Source: Austropuccinia psidii (taxonomy: Eukaryota > Basidiomycota > Pucciniomycetes > Pucciniales > Sphaerophragmiaceae). From it: a DNA stretch of 64,000 nt. The notes under the pieces are model-generated. The model was given only the letters and a program-made list of their open reading frames with translations, searched no databases and was not told where the DNA came from. The stretch spans positions 11,062,451-11,126,450 of the forward strand of contig JALGQZ010000004.1 in assembly GCA_023105745.1 (NCBI GenBank). Reading direction: 5' to 3'. Both the position numbers and the translations under genes were made by a program. Positions 39,643 to 50,472 of the stretch are shown in pieces. Numbering within the stretch: position 1 is the stretch's first letter; each line of letters opens with the position of its first letter.

Positions 39643-40861
39643 TTTTGGGGGCCTGGCTATATTTTTTGGGATTTTTTAGGACTAATCTGGCATTGAAAGT
39701 GAGTTTTTCTTAATTTTTATCTCTTTAATGATTGCTTCTTTTCTTTTTTAGGAGTAAAAAACCTTGAAAAAATAAAGAATATATTGAATATCATATATTA
39801 TTAATTCTTTTGAGTGGTATATAAACACATACCACTGTGTTTTTTCCTATTTTTTTACATGGTTTTATTATAATTTAATCACCACAGACTATTTTGGCCA
39901 TTGTTTTGATATAAAAATACTTAAACACCCTTAATACATTCTTTTTTTGAAAAAAACCATCTTTACTGTAAATAACAGCTTGAGAGGCATTGTTGGACGT
40001 ATTGATAATTTTGATTGTGCATTACAAAGCCACTTATAAGATTACACTTGTTAATTTCAAGTTAATCTATGGGATATTGGGATACAAACTGAACACCAAT
40101 GTTACACCATACAGTATTTTTTATATGTAATTGATAATTCAATCACAACTCATGGTACAGGGGCACAATACAGTAATATATTTCCCAGAGGCCATTCTTA
40201 GTTGTGCAAACAGCATTCCAAGAAGTCTTAATTGACATACATCCTCTAAATTTCTGTTTTAGTGGAATAAAACTTCATACCACTTGAAACAAAGTCACAA
40301 GGAAACACATCTGTGACACCCTCAGATAAAATAGTACAGAAGGGAAAAGGGAAAAGGCACAGTGAATTCCTTATTACCACCAAAAGGTGGACATAAATGG
40401 CCACTCAAAGGAGTAGAAAACCACAAAACTCTGCATCCATACAAGGTAAACCAGCCTTGACAGCTTGTACAGGGAATATCACAGGAATCAACCCATTTGT
40501 AACTTCTAAAGGCAAATTTCCCAAAGCAGTAGAAAGCAAATTTGTACAAGACACAGTCAAAGTTAAATACCCTAAGGACACAAAGTGTTTGACTTCTTGC
40601 AAACACTGAAATGTGCCCTGTACACCTCAGGAACCTTGGAATCGCAAGGAACCAGCCAGAGACAGGCCAGGACTGTTCAGAGTCAGAAGACCAGGGTCTG
40701 GACAACATGGCAAATCATACCCACACTGCCATTCACCTTCCAATTCAACAGGAATCTCAAAACAGAGGATTGGAAGGATATTGATAAAGCTCTTCAGCTC
40801 CACAAACTTCTGAAATATCTATTTCAATGGAGAATGAACAAGAAGAACCATGAGCAAAGTG
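39643..40861 (+). pseudogene. C3 leader and truncated gag
   Basis: The leader runs to about 40270. C-family gag N-terminal sequence then appears in pieces in several frames (for example 40397-40609 with [18 protein letters not shown] and 40585-40875 with TLPFTFQFNRNLKTEDW), matching 49875-49157 of the full C element. It breaks off after a segment equivalent to LFQW.M, just before a 24-nt palindrome at 40862. All of the Gag core and pol are missing. Confidence 0.8.
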
Positions 40862-40885
40862 GCAACACCTGCTAGCAGGTGTTGC
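40862..40885. repeat. Perfect 24-nt palindrome at the C3 break
   Basis: The half-site GCAACACCTGCT is followed directly by its exact reverse complement AGCAGGTGTTGC, with no spacer. It lies at the point where homology to C gag ends. Confidence 0.9.
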
Positions 40886-42203
40886 ATTTGGAAAAAAGCT
40901 TGGACCCAGCCAAATTTGAGCCTGGAAATGTACCTTAAACTGAGTTGAACACAGTATTTTGATTTTTGGTGATATTAAAAGACATTCTAAGCTACTGGAA
41001 TATCACATAAACTTCATCTTATTTCTTCTTTTCATATTTGATGTATGTAAATAGAACCTAATTTAATTATATTATATTCAATTTTTTCTATAGCTTAAAT
41101 ATTAATTTGATTTGTCTTTTATGATTAAGTAAGCCTTCATCTTTTTTAAACTGAAATTTTTGACTATATTGTGACTTCAGAGAATAATTTATCTGTTTTG
41201 AATCCTTTCATAAATAAAAACCCTGTTTTTATATCAAGGAATGCTTTTTTCACCTTCTAATCCTATATAATTAAGAAAGGTATTTTGAGTACTATATAAG
41301 TAAAAAATAGGTTATAAATGAAAAATCATTTTGAGTCAATTTCTCACATTGAGTCACATATTATTTGAGTTTTCACATATATTCTATACATATTTCTTAA
41401 CATTAAAAAAGCAAAAAGAGAAGTATGTAATTTTCTTTTTATTGAAAACTGACTTGAAGCCAAATAAAGAAGATATTACTCTTTCCACTTATTGAATGAC
41501 TGAATTCTTTGAATTTGTTATAATTTGAACTCTTGGTGCATTACTATTGTCAAGAAGTTTGAGCTGTATCAGCTTCACTCTTACAAGTATTTTTCTTTCT
41601 TCTTCTTTATTCTGAATTTTGTTTTCATAGTTCTCATTTAATATTATTATTTTTGGAGTTAATGAATTTTATTCAGATATTTTAGTTTTCTTTCCAAATT
41701 TATCGCTTTGTGGGATTCCAGAAGGAGCTTTGTACAGTCTGCTTGTGTAATTTTGTTACCGATTGTTGGCAATTTTACAGTAGTAGACTGTACAAAACTC
41801 CTGCTTTAATTTTACAAACAAAAACCAAAGATGAAAGAAAACAGTTCAAATTAAGTTCATTTCACCAAAAAAACTGATAAAAATGAAGAAAGATAAATCT
41901 CACAATAAAATTTTGTAAAAATAGAATAGATAATCAACATCTTTTTCATATGAAGAAATAATTACTATTATTTAATTATTCCTTTTTTCAAAAAAGGCCA
42001 TTATTTACTGTGACAGTAGTGGAAACGGCATCAAAAATTAAACATAAATGAAGATATATTGGAAGATCTGTTTCAAAAAAATTCATGCATGATCATGGAT
42101 GCTATGAAAGAGATAAGCAGCTCCTATACTTACAGTTTCTCATTGAATATTATATAATTTCTTGTGAAATTCATTTTGTTTTTTTATTGTTATGTTGAGT
42201 AGA
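40886..42203. other. AT-rich DNA without recognised genes
   Basis: No supportable gene. Before the full C element inserted, this stretch was continuous with 51916 onward. It holds an 18-bp imperfect inverted repeat (41723-41740 and 41785-41802) described separately. Confidence 0.6.
41723..41802. repeat. Inverted repeat, 18-bp arms, 44-nt spacer
   Basis: The arms AGGAGCTTTGTACAGTCT and AGACTGTACAAAACTCCT are reverse complements with a single mismatch. They could form a long hairpin in DNA or RNA. No known RNA family is recognised. Confidence 0.8.
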
Positions 42204-42208
42204 AAGAT
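42204..42208. repeat. Target-site duplication AAGAT, left copy
   Basis: AAGAT lies immediately outside the left LTR of the full C element. The same five bases follow the right LTR at 51911-51915, which shows a simple integration. Confidence 0.95.
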
Positions 42209-43646
42209 TGTCAGGATGAAACTATGAAGAAGGTGTATATAGGCTAAATACAACTTTTTCTATGTTTGTGACATGGTAAAATAGTTTTTAAAAAGAGTTA
42301 TAAAGCTTAAAAGATATTTAATTTAAGATATAAAGGGCTTTACTATTTTGGATATAGTGGTGGTGAGCGCTGTTGAAAGCCCTGGGTGCAGCTTTATCTG
42401 TTGGGTTACAATAATAAAAGACTACAATAATTAAAACTATAATTATACCTGATTATTAACCAAGAGTAAAACTGTTTTTGGCAGTTTACTACGTAGGTTA
42501 TTCAAGAGCAGGATGAGGAGATGATTTGGCTGTAAAAAGCCCTCCTTTTATCCTGAAATTGGGGTGGAAAGGCTGTTAGACCTTTTCACGTAGAGGGAGC
42601 GAAGATTTTTCACTCCCCAGGACAGGCTTGTGGTTTGCAAACAACCTGTATACTCTGTATTGGGCTCAGATGTGGTTTTGAAACCACATCTGGGCGGTTT
42701 TCACCAATACAGGGTGAAAATTTTCATCTGGGGACCTCACAGCCTGATTCTGACATGTATGACGCGTAGAATGCTGTATAGAAACTGTATGGGTCCCCAT
42801 TATTGACTGACATATGAGGTATTGAAGTAAAAACATGCTTCTTTGTCTTTTTGACACCTCATATACATGGTTATGGGATATTATCCCATGGTAAGGCTGT
42901 ATATAACAGCAGGTGGGATTCTGACCTTAAAACAGCCATACCTTTGTCAATTCTTGAGATATCAACCTCAAAATTGGTTCAGTGTGTAGCCTTGTATGAG
43001 CTCTACACAATGGTACCTCATTTGGTATGGGTATCATTAAATATGGCAAAGTGATCCCATGTACAAGATTTTTGTACATTTGCGTGTTTTGGGCAAAAAG
43101 CTGTATTGAGCTTGTTTGCCCCATAACCTCTGCAGTAGTTGAGATATGGGGAAGTGGGTGGCATCATCAGATAGCCCTGATTGTGCTCTTTCCAAAAAGA
43201 CCCCACTTTAGGTATCTCACACTAAAATTGTAGAAGTTAGATGAGAGGTGAATGTTTTGTTCCCCCTTATTTGGCCTGAAATTGACCATAACTCCAGTAA
43301 TATTGGTGCTAGCTCAGTTTGGCTGGTACCATTGGATAGCCCTGGCTTAGAGCTTTATTTTGAATACCCATTTGATGGGGTTAAGCCTCTCCTTCTAGAT
43401 TTTAGATGAGAGGTGAAAATTAAGGTTTATGCTCAGCAATATCTTTGAGCAGGAATAACTTTGTTATTTCTTGTCCTATGGTGATGGGACTTATATTTTC
43501 AGGAAGAGGTGAGTTTCCTCTTTCTTTTGATACCTTTTTAGCTGGTTTGGCTCAGCTCCATGTTTTGGTGGTATCTTGGCTATACCATTGGTTTATGGTA
43601 TTTTGGCTGTCATGCTTTTGCTCTGGTTTAAAGTCACAGGCTGACA
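42209..43646 (-). mobile_element. Full C element 3' LTR (1438 bp)
   Basis: In plus reading it runs from TGTCAGGATGAAAC to CACAGGCTGACA. It has the same length as the 5' LTR at 50473-51910, with about 30 differences by hand count (about 2%). The next bases inward are a pyrimidine-rich complement of a polypurine tract. The small frames inside it (for example 42851-43054) are repeated in the other LTR and are not genes. Confidence 0.95.
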
Positions 43647-43664
43647 TACCCTGCCTCTAAAAAA
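43647..43664 (-). other. Polypurine tract of the full C element
   Basis: Minus-strand TTTTTTAGAGGCAGGGTA lies directly before the 3' LTR start TGTCAGCC. This is where plus-strand DNA synthesis would be primed. The equivalent tracts in C2, A and B read GGGAGGGTA or GGGAGGGAA, so this copy has a C interrupting the purine run. Confidence 0.7.
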
Positions 43665-43670
43665 GGCTTA

Positions 43671-44735
43671 TCATTGATGAGACTGTTCAGTCCTCTTAGA
43701 GGCTCTGAATCTCCTTAAATGAAGGTTCCCATCTGGTATGGCATCTTCTGCCAACCATTTGTCCTTATCAGCTGTCTGGTTCTTGAATCTGACTAAGTAC
43801 TGTCTTTGATCCTTCCCATTGAGTCTGATCTTCCTGGCCCTGATGATCTTACTCACAGGTCCAGGGGAGTCTTCCACTTCCACTATCTCTTGTGGTGTGG
43901 GGTCCTTCCTCCTTGAGGGGAATTTGTCCTCCTCTGCCTGGAAGTATGGTTTGACCAAACTCACTGGAAAGACTGGATGTTTCCTTGAAAACTCCTCAGT
44001 GAGTTTGACTTCTACTGCATTTTTTCCTATCAACTTAATGATAGTGAAAGGTCCTACAAATGAGTCTCTCATCTTTTTAGGTCCTTTGAGATTGTTGAAG
44101 TTCAGTGTAGACACTAACACCTGGTCCCCTTCCTTGAAGTCAGGTTCCATATGGGATTTGTCCCAACTCTGCTTATTGTATTCTTTTGCCTCAGCTATGC
44201 ATTTGGCAGCTGTGTTACAGGCCCTCTTCCACATATCATGGAAGTCTTTGGCTGTGGGGTGGATAGTCAGGAGATTTTTCTTCAAGTGATCCACAGGAAA
44301 CAGGGGATTCCACCCTTTCTCCACTAGTGCAGGTGTCTTACCTGTGGTGGAGTGCTGGCTTGTATTATAAGCCAGTTGGACTGCTGGTAAGAGGGTAACC
44401 CAATCATGGGTGTATCCCTCATGGTCCTTGTATTCCATGCCATAGGCACAGAATCTTCTGAGGATGTCCTCCATTGTTTGGATCATCCTTTCAGCTAGGC
44501 CATCTGTTTGTGGATGGTAAGCTGTGGAAAAAGCAAGTTTGGTGCCAAGCATGTCATATAAGTTAGTCCAGAATTCAGATGTGAATTTTGGGTCCCTATC
44601 ACTAATGATGATCTTAGGGACTCCACAGGTGGATATGATGTTGTTCCAAAACAACAGAGCAGTATCCATGGTTGTGTCTTCTTTATGGCATGGTAGACAC
44701 CTCATGCTCTTTCTGAACCTATCAACTATGATCAA
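43671..44735 (-). CDS. gag-pol: Full C element pol 3' part: integrase core, chromodomain
   Basis: A 354-codon stretch in the same frame as the upstream 1593-codon frame, from which it is cut by one TAA at 44745-44747. It holds the rve integrase core: aspartate in SDRDPKF at residue 46 and glutamate in GLAERMIQ at residue 82, the D-35-E spacing expected of retroviral-type integrases. HPQTDG lies just before it. The C-terminal barrel with [16 protein letters not shown] and a chromodomain-like tail (about residues 292-348, RQYLVRFKN...W...DAIPD..LHLRRFR) complete the chromovirus layout. The first MIIVDRF is an internal position, not a true start. If the stop were read through or absent, this would be a complete integrase acting in the nucleus on element DNA. 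Confidence 0.9.
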   Translation of the reverse strand: MIIVDRFRKSMRCLPCHKEDTTMDTALLFWNNIISTCGVPKIIISDRDPKFTSEFWTNLYDMLGTKLAFSTAYHPQTDGLAERMIQTMEDILRRFCAYGMEYKDHEGYTHDWVTLLPAVQLAYNTSQHSTTGKTPALVEKGWNPLFPVDHLKKNLLTIHPTAKDFHDMWKRACNTAAKCIAEAKEYNKQSWDKSHMEPDFKEGDQVLVSTLNFNNLKGPKKMRDSFVGPFTIIKLIGKNAVEVKLTEEFSRKHPVFPVSLVKPYFQAEEDKFPSRRKDPTPQEIVEVEDSPGPVSKIIRARKIRLNGKDQRQYLVRFKNQTADKDKWLAEDAIPDGNLHLRRFRASKRTEQSHQ

Positions 44736-44744
44736 ACAGGCATT

Positions 44745-47700
44745 TTAGTTTTCTTTGCCTCCTGGGACAAGTCCTGTAACCCAGTCCATGTTGATGGTTT
44801 CCCATGGGTGCTTGGGTTCTTCTATGTGTTGAAGTAACCCATACTTCTTCCCATGTTTCCTATTTGCTTTTTGGCATCTTTCACAAGTGTTGGTGTATTC
44901 ACTCAACTCTTGTTCCCACTTAGGCCACCAAGCTGTGCTTGCTACCCTCTCTTTGGTCCTGTCCTCACTCATGTGTCCCATATAGGGGCAGTCATGGCAT
45001 TCTTGTAGGATCAATGAGATGTGGTCTCTGTCTACCACTGTGAGTGCACTTGTGTGCTTTTCCCTGTGGTAGAGCAGCCCATCTATAAGAAAAAACTTAT
45101 TGTCCTTATAGGCCCTCAACCAGGGTTCTTCCAGCTGGGTTTCCAGTTCTGGAGTCCTGTACTTCTGTTGAAGGAGTTGGAGTAGTATGCTATACTGTTT
45201 GTTTTTGGCATAAGACTTCTGTACTGCACTGAAGAATTCATTGTAAAGTTCTGAGGAACTTATTCCCAGTATGGGAGTTTCTGTCCCCTCTGAGTCAGTG
45301 TTTCCACTGTCAAGGGTACCATTTCCTGGTGCCCATTCAGAAAATCTGAAGTTCTTCCTCCTATCTATTTCCATGAAATGGATAGGGATTTTGGCTGCAA
45401 CTTCTGGGTCATAAGCTGGATTGCTCTTCACATTGTCCAGTGGCCATCTGCTGAGGCCATCTGCATTGGTATGGCTTTTACCTTCTTTGTATATGATGGT
45501 CATGTTCCCTCTATACTCCTGGATGGCTATTTGCCATCTCAGCATATGTCTATTTGTTTTCTTCATGTTTAGTAAAGACTTCAAGGCTGTGCAGTCTGTG
45601 TAGACTTCAAAGACTGCACCCTCCAAATAATAATGGAGTTTTTCTAGAGCCCAGACTAGACATAAACATTCAGTCTGGGTGGCCCCATACCTGGCTTCTG
45701 AATCTTTCAGCTGCCTTGAGATGTAGCAAATTACTCCTTCTCTTGGTTCACCATCCACAATTTGTCTTTGGTGAAGGGCTGCTCCTAGGCCTTGGCTGCA
45801 TGCTGCATCTATGTACAACTTGAATGGTAGTTCAAAGTCAGGTAAGATGAGCACAGGTGCATTAGTGAGTTCATATTTGATCCTCTCATATGCATCCCTT
45901 CTTTTCTTTGTGATTTCAAAAACTACATCTTTTGAACATAACTTGTATAAACTACTAGTTATGTGGGCAAAACGTTTGATGTGGTTTCTGTAGTAGCTAG
46001 CAAACCCAAGGAAAGATTGCATCTCTTTGATGTTCTTTGGTACTGTCTTTTGCAATACTGCTGCTACTTTGTTCTGGTCAATTGCCAGACTAAGGCCTGA
46101 GACTTTATGTCCTAGAGCTAGTAGCTCTTGTTGGCCAAAATTACACTTTTTAAGTGAAATTTTCAGATTGATGGGTGTACATTTACTTAGCACTCTGTCT
46201 ATGTAATGTACATGGTCTTCCCATGTCTCTGAGTATATAATGATATCATCAATATATACTACCATCCAGCCTTCCATTATTTCATCTTGAAATATGGTGT
46301 CCATCATCCTTTGGAAGTGGGCTGGTGCATTCTTGATGCCAAATGGCATTCTGGTGTACTCATATATGCCCATATGGCATATTATTCTGAGTAATTTCAT
46401 GGAGTTTGGTTTAACTCCATTTTGGTGGAAGCCCTTCATACCATCCATCTTGGTTATGTATTTGGCTTTGGCCAGCTTATCCAAGGCATGAGGTATCCTT
46501 GGTATAGGGTACCTGTCTGCTTTTGTGTAGTTGTTCAGGGCTCTGAAGTCTCCACACAATCTAGACTTGCCATCATGCCAGGTGATAAGGACAGGAGTGG
46601 TGATTTCCACTATTTCATTGTGTCCAATCTTTCTGATAACATCCATATCCAGGAGCTCATTGATATGTTTCTCAATTTCTCTCCTGGTTTCCAGGCTTGC
46701 TGGATAAGGAGGTCTCCTCAGCATGGGTGGATAAGGCCTTTCCACATCCAGATATAGTTCTATATCATGGCCTTTGATCTTGCCTAATGGTTCTTCACCA
46801 ATGGCAAATGCTGGTCTGTTCTTTCTCAGCATCTTCAGTAGACTTAGTTTTTGTTTACTGGTGAGGGTAGTGCTAAACTGTCCCTCTCTGAATTCCTTCA
46901 GAAGTTCTTCTAGTGGATCTTGAGAAGATATCTGGTATATGTCAAGTGAAAATTTCTTTTCCTTGTTAGTACCAATGGTGATGTGCCTATTTTTACTGTT
47001 GTAAGTGTCTATGCCATACATCCTCTGGTAATCTGTTCCCAGTAAAAACCCTTGGATGTGGGCATCATTAAGCACTACAAACTCTGGGTTGAGTCTGATA
47101 TTACCCTTCCTGTGGGGTATAATTATCTCTTTGATAATTGTCCCAATGGAAGTAATCTTCCCTGATGCACTTTTAAAGTTCTTTGCCTTAGTGGGCAAGA
47201 GCTGTTTTTCCCAGTTTGGGAAGTGGGTATCCAGATAGTTTCTGGCCACTATGGAGCAGTGTGCTCCACTATCAATGATCAGTGGATGCTGAGCATTGTC
47301 AATACAAACAGTCATTTTTGTGGATGTTCCATGTATATATGCCATTCCTTTGGTTGGTGTAACCAGGAATGTTTGTGCATCTTGTGTATGTTTGCACAAG
47401 TTTTTATTAGCAGTGTCCTGTGGCATGCCTGCTTCCAGCTGTATGTCCTGGATTTCTAGTGGGGTTTCCTCTTGGTATTCCACTAAAAATTCCTCTCTTG
47501 GGTCTTGGTCATCATCAGATGGTTCTCTGATGGCATCACCCATGGAGTCCGATTCAGAATCCTCTGTTGGAGGTTCTTCTTCAGGGACTTTCTCTATGGC
47601 ATAGACTTTTTTCTTTGCCTTTGGACAGTTGTTGGCATAGTGGTCTGTTGAACCACAATTGTGGCAAGAGTTTTTCTTCTTTGTCACTTCTGCCACTCTT

Positions 47701-49526
47701 TCTCTGGGTTTGTCTTTAAACTCTACCCTGAGTGGTTGGTTCTCTTTGAAACTGCTGCTTCTATATGGGGTGAATTTCCCTATATTAGTCCTCTTCCTTA
47801 TGTCTTGTAAGGTGTTGGCTATGTCATCTAGAGTGCAATTTTGGTTGCATCTGCATTTTACTGCATGCTCTAGTTCTCCTGGCAGTTGTGTCAGAAGCTT
47901 GTGATTCCTCATTTGGATGTTCATCTGAGGATCAATGGCTTTAAGTCTTTTAGACTGTCTAAGACACCACTCATATGGATCTTTGTCCACAGAGTACTTG
48001 TCATTTTCAAATGACATGGTCTTTTGCCATATCCAAGTTCCATTACTGTACTTTTGGATGATTTGACTCTTCCACCATGGCCAGTTTCTCCTGCCATGGA
48101 TTTCTTTCATTTCTGTGTACCATATACTAGCATGACCTTTAAATGCAGTATTCAATCTAGCAGTGATCCAGTAGTCTGGTATGCTTGGTACATCAATGAA
48201 GAGTCCATCAATATAATCTATGAGTTCCATATGATCATATTCTCCTGATCCAGAGAATTTGGGCCAGTTTGAGGCCTCAGGAAGCTGTTTCAAGGCTTCC
48301 TTCTCTGAATAAGACATGCCATCTCCATCCTGGTATTGTGATGGAGATCTTGCCTTATTCAACAATATGGCATCTGGTTTGATGTCATCTGGTTGATATG
48401 GATTCTCCATAGCTTGGCCTTGTGGTTGGGGCTTCAAGCTATGATAGGCATTAAACAATTTGGTAATGTCTTGATCCAGACACTCCCTGTCCCTTGTGCT
48501 GTGGTGTTGTTCTTCAAAGACTATATTCAGTCTTTTGTTGCTTTCTTCAGAGGCTTTGCTTAGTTGAGCATATCCTTCTTGAAGATTCTTAACTATTTGT
48601 TCCAAGGAGGATTGAGTTTGTCTCATCCTCTCTTGGCTAGATTTAATTTCTGCAAACTGCTTTGCAGATTGTTCAGCATATTGGGACATTTGTAACCACA
48701 GTGTATCACTGTTGATGTTACTCTCAGATTTGACAATGTTATTTTCAGTCTGAGTGGGGGTAATGTTTCTATTACTAGGACTACTGATTCTAGAGTGGTT
48801 TACAACTACTTGTGGTTCTTGTGTACTTCCTTTACCAAATCTAACAGCTTCTGGATCATGGGGTCTGATTCTTTCCTCCTCTGGTTGAAGGAGGCTTTGT
48901 CCTTGCCCTTGTTTCCTTGTCTTCTCCTGGAAACTTCCTGGAATTGTGAAGAATGGTGACTCTTGGCCACTGATCTGCTGGTTTCTGATTGGTGTGAAGC
49001 CACTGGAGAGCTGATTTGGCCTGCTTCTTGTGAACCTGAAGGAATCTGAGTAGGCCCTGTCTGGGTTAACTGTTCTTCTATAGCTAGGATAGTGGCTTGA
49101 TTCTCCCTTATCCTCTGTGCCCTTGCCTCCAGGAGTCTGTGGTGCCTGGTAGGATTCTAACCTTTGGTGATTACCATCAGGTCTTTGAAGTCTATCTCTT
49201 TGAGACAGATCTTCTGGCAACTTGATCCAAGTTCTGCCAAGTGAGTTTCTAGGTTGAACCTCTTGTTGTCCATGCTCCATTGAAATAAATCTTTTAGGAG
49301 TTGGTGGATCTGAAGAACTTGATCCATATCCTTCCAGTCCTCTGGTTTGAGGTCTTTGTTGAATTGCAGTGTGAATGGCAAGGTTGATATTATCTCCCTC
49401 ATTGTTTTGCCATCCACCACTGTGTCCAAGGTGTCTTCTTCCAGGTCTTCTGGTTCTGGACAAGCCCTCTCTGTCCTCTGGTTGGTTCCTTTTGAAGCCA
49501 AGGTCTCTGAGGTATGCAGGTGACAT
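44745..49526 (-). CDS. gag-pol: Full C element Gag-Pol polyprotein (one premature stop)
   Basis: A 1593-codon frame. The S/Q/R-rich N-terminus runs to about residue 270. A coiled-coil-prone region follows (about 280-350). The Gag core holds [23 protein letters not shown] and [20 protein letters not shown] zinc knuckle [14 protein letters not shown] is at about 621-634. The aspartic protease DSGA has its aspartate at about residue 752. Reverse transcriptase includes [19 protein letters not shown] and YIDD at about 1090-1093. RNase H starts at [14 protein letters not shown] (about 1240) with [10 protein letters not shown]. The integrase HHCC finger ends CERCQKA at about 1546, and the first catalytic aspartate lies in MDWVTG. 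It ends at TAA 44745-44747, where related copies have tyrosine. Gag and Pol are one continuous frame with no visible frameshift site. All enzymatic residues seen are intact. Confidence 0.95.
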   Translation of the reverse strand: MSPAYLRDLGFKRNQPEDREGLSRTRRPGRRHLGHSGGWQNNEGDNINLAIHTAIQQRPQTRGLEGYGSSSSDPPTPKRFISMEHGQQEVQPRNSLGRTWIKLPEDLSQRDRLQRPDGNHQRLESYQAPQTPGGKGTEDKGESSHYPSYRRTVNPDRAYSDSFRFTRSRPNQLSSGFTPIRNQQISGQESPFFTIPGSFQEKTRKQGQGQSLLQPEEERIRPHDPEAVRFGKGSTQEPQVVVNHSRISSPSNRNITPTQTENNIVKSESNINSDTLWLQMSQYAEQSAKQFAEIKSSQERMRQTQSSLEQIVKNLQEGYAQLSKASEESNKRLNIVFEEQHHSTRDRECLDQDITKLFNAYHSLKPQPQGQAMENPYQPDDIKPDAILLNKARSPSQYQDGDGMSYSEKEALKQLPEASNWPKFSGSGEYDHMELIDYIDGLFIDVPSIPDYWITARLNTAFKGHASIWYTEMKEIHGRRNWPWWKSQIIQKYSNGTWIWQKTMSFENDKYSVDKDPYEWCLRQSKRLKAIDPQMNIQMRNHKLLTQLPGELEHAVKCRCNQNCTLDDIANTLQDIRKRTNIGKFTPYRSSSFKENQPLRVEFKDKPRERVAEVTKKKNSCHNCGSTDHYANNCPKAKKKVYAIEKVPEEEPPTEDSESDSMGDAIREPSDDDQDPREEFLVEYQEETPLEIQDIQLEAGMPQDTANKNLCKHTQDAQTFLVTPTKGMAYIHGTSTKMTVCIDNAQHPLIIDSGAHCSIVARNYLDTHFPNWEKQLLPTKAKNFKSASGKITSIGTIIKEIIIPHRKGNIRLNPEFVVLNDAHIQGFLLGTDYQRMYGIDTYNSKNRHITIGTNKEKKFSLDIYQISSQDPLEELLKEFREGQFSTTLTSKQKLSLLKMLRKNRPAFAIGEEPLGKIKGHDIELYLDVERPYPPMLRRPPYPASLETRREIEKHINELLDMDVIRKIGHNEIVEITTPVLITWHDGKSRLCGDFRALNNYTKADRYPIPRIPHALDKLAKAKYITKMDGMKGFHQNGVKPNSMKLLRIICHMGIYEYTRMPFGIKNAPAHFQRMMDTIFQDEIMEGWMVVYIDDIIIYSETWEDHVHYIDRVLSKCTPINLKISLKKCNFGQQELLALGHKVSGLSLAIDQNKVAAVLQKTVPKNIKEMQSFLGFASYYRNHIKRFAHITSSLYKLCSKDVVFEITKKRRDAYERIKYELTNAPVLILPDFELPFKLYIDAACSQGLGAALHQRQIVDGEPREGVICYISRQLKDSEARYGATQTECLCLVWALEKLHYYLEGAVFEVYTDCTALKSLLNMKKTNRHMLRWQIAIQEYRGNMTIIYKEGKSHTNADGLSRWPLDNVKSNPAYDPEVAAKIPIHFMEIDRRKNFRFSEWAPGNGTLDSGNTDSEGTETPILGISSSELYNEFFSAVQKSYAKNKQYSILLQLLQQKYRTPELETQLEEPWLRAYKDNKFFLIDGLLYHREKHTSALTVVDRDHISLILQECHDCPYMGHMSEDRTKERVASTAWWPKWEQELSEYTNTCERCQKANRKHGKKYGLLQHIEEPKHPWETINMDWVTGLVPGGKEN

Positions 49527-49540
49527 ATCAGTGTTTGCAA
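48806..49540 (-). CDS. Second open frame overlapping C gag N-terminus
   Basis: A different minus-strand register from the Gag-Pol frame is open from 49540 to 49157 (127 codons, with [20 protein letters not shown] and [17 protein letters not shown]). After one stop it is open again up to 48806 (with [20 protein letters not shown] and [13 protein letters not shown]). The same register is the longest one in the decayed C1 copy (10796-11086), and part of it reads in C3 (40585-40875). Its composition is protein-like, with amphipathic segments. It may be the ancestral Gag N-terminus reached by frameshifting or splicing, or a second product. It may also be a chance overlap, so I hold it as tentative. 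Confidence 0.4.
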
Positions 49541-49875
49541 GCAGTCAAAAACTTTATGTTCTTAGGGTATTTACCTTTGACTGTGCCCTGTACAACTTTA
49601 TTGTCTGCTGACTTGGGCAGTTTGCCTTTGGAAGTTACAACTGGGTTAATGATTGTAATACTTCCTGTACAAGTGGTTAAGGTTGGTTTACCTTGTATTG
49701 AAGCAGAGTTTCGTGGTTTTCTACTCCTCTGAGTGGTTATGGGTGTCCACTTCTTTGCTGTAATGAGACCTTCACTGTGCCTCTTTCCTTTGCCTTTGCT
49801 GCCCTCTGGTTCTGAGGGTGTCACTGGTGTGTTGGCCTGTGACTGGGTCTCAAGTGGGATGTAATTTTCTTCCAC
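49528..49875 (-). CDS. C element leader ORF, 115 codons
   Basis: It starts [20 protein letters not shown] and is lysine-, threonine- and serine-rich, with a [15 protein letters not shown] segment. It ends CKH and a TGA placed one base before the Gag-Pol ATG (TGATATG on the minus strand at 49530-49524). Counterparts are readable in C1 (10195-10383, with VTPSDPDQVPKGKGKRK) and C3 (40397-40609), so it is a family feature rather than chance. It may be a basic leader protein, the first exon of Gag, or an upstream reading frame with reinitiation. No domain is recognised. Confidence 0.55.
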   Translation of the reverse strand: MEENYIPLETQSQANTPVTPSEPEGSKGKGKRHSEGLITAKKWTPITTQRSRKPRNSASIQGKPTLTTCTGSITIINPVVTSKGKLPKSADNKVVQGTVKGKYPKNIKFLTACKH

Positions 49876-50457
49876 TGAATCAAGGAAGGGAAAAAAAGAG
49901 GGCTTATGTCAGTTAAGACTTCTTAAAGATGCTGGTTTTGCACGTCTAAGATTGGCCTCTGGGAATGTATGTTACTACAATGTGCCCTGTATAATGAAAG
50001 TGTAATTGAATCAACAATTCCACGTCAGAACTACAGCTTCTGGTACCCTGTCACACTGTTTGTGTGCCAGTATCCTACAGATACACTTGTGGTTTTCAAG
50101 TGTATTCTGTACAAGTGGTTTTGTATAAGTGTAATTGAGTTAACAATACACTTAACCACGCCTCAACTGATGTTTTTTCAGTCAGAGGTGTCCTTATTCA
50201 GTCAAGAATACAGGACTTATTGATGGCTTATGTGTTTTTATATACAAAACACGCCAAAAATAGTTATTTTCAATGGGTATTAACCACGTGAATAATACTC
50301 TTATAATATGAGTATATATAAAGAAAGGGATAGAAATATATAGAATATATATTTTAATAGAGAAATTATGCCTAAAAAAAAGATAAAACACTTTTTAATA
50401 AGTCATAAAAAGAGAAAAGACTTACTTATAAGGTCCAAAAAAAAGATTTAAAACATG
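49876..50457 (-). other. Full C element leader
   Basis: Untranslated leader between the primer-binding site and the first ORF. AT-rich, no supported gene. It aligns in position with the C1 and C3 leaders. Confidence 0.7.
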
Positions 50458-50472
50458 GGCAGGCCCCCAAAA
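50458..50472 (-). other. Putative primer-binding site of the full C element
   Basis: Minus-strand TTTTGGGGGCCTGCC follows the 5' LTR directly. C1 (TTTTGGGTGCCTGCT), C3 (TTTTGGGGGCCTGGC) and B (TTTTGAGGCCTGGCC) carry the same motif in the same place. The priming RNA is not identified. The TGGGGGCC core could pair with a tRNA 3' end reading GGCCCCCA. Confidence 0.7.

Noticed and set aside
42851..43233. Small frames duplicated at 51115-51497
   Set aside because: They lie inside the paired LTRs of the full C element and recur in every C LTR.
45378..48248. Plus-strand frames within the full C element
   Set aside because: They are antisense to the continuous Gag-Pol frame and are rich in residues expected from reverse-complement codons.
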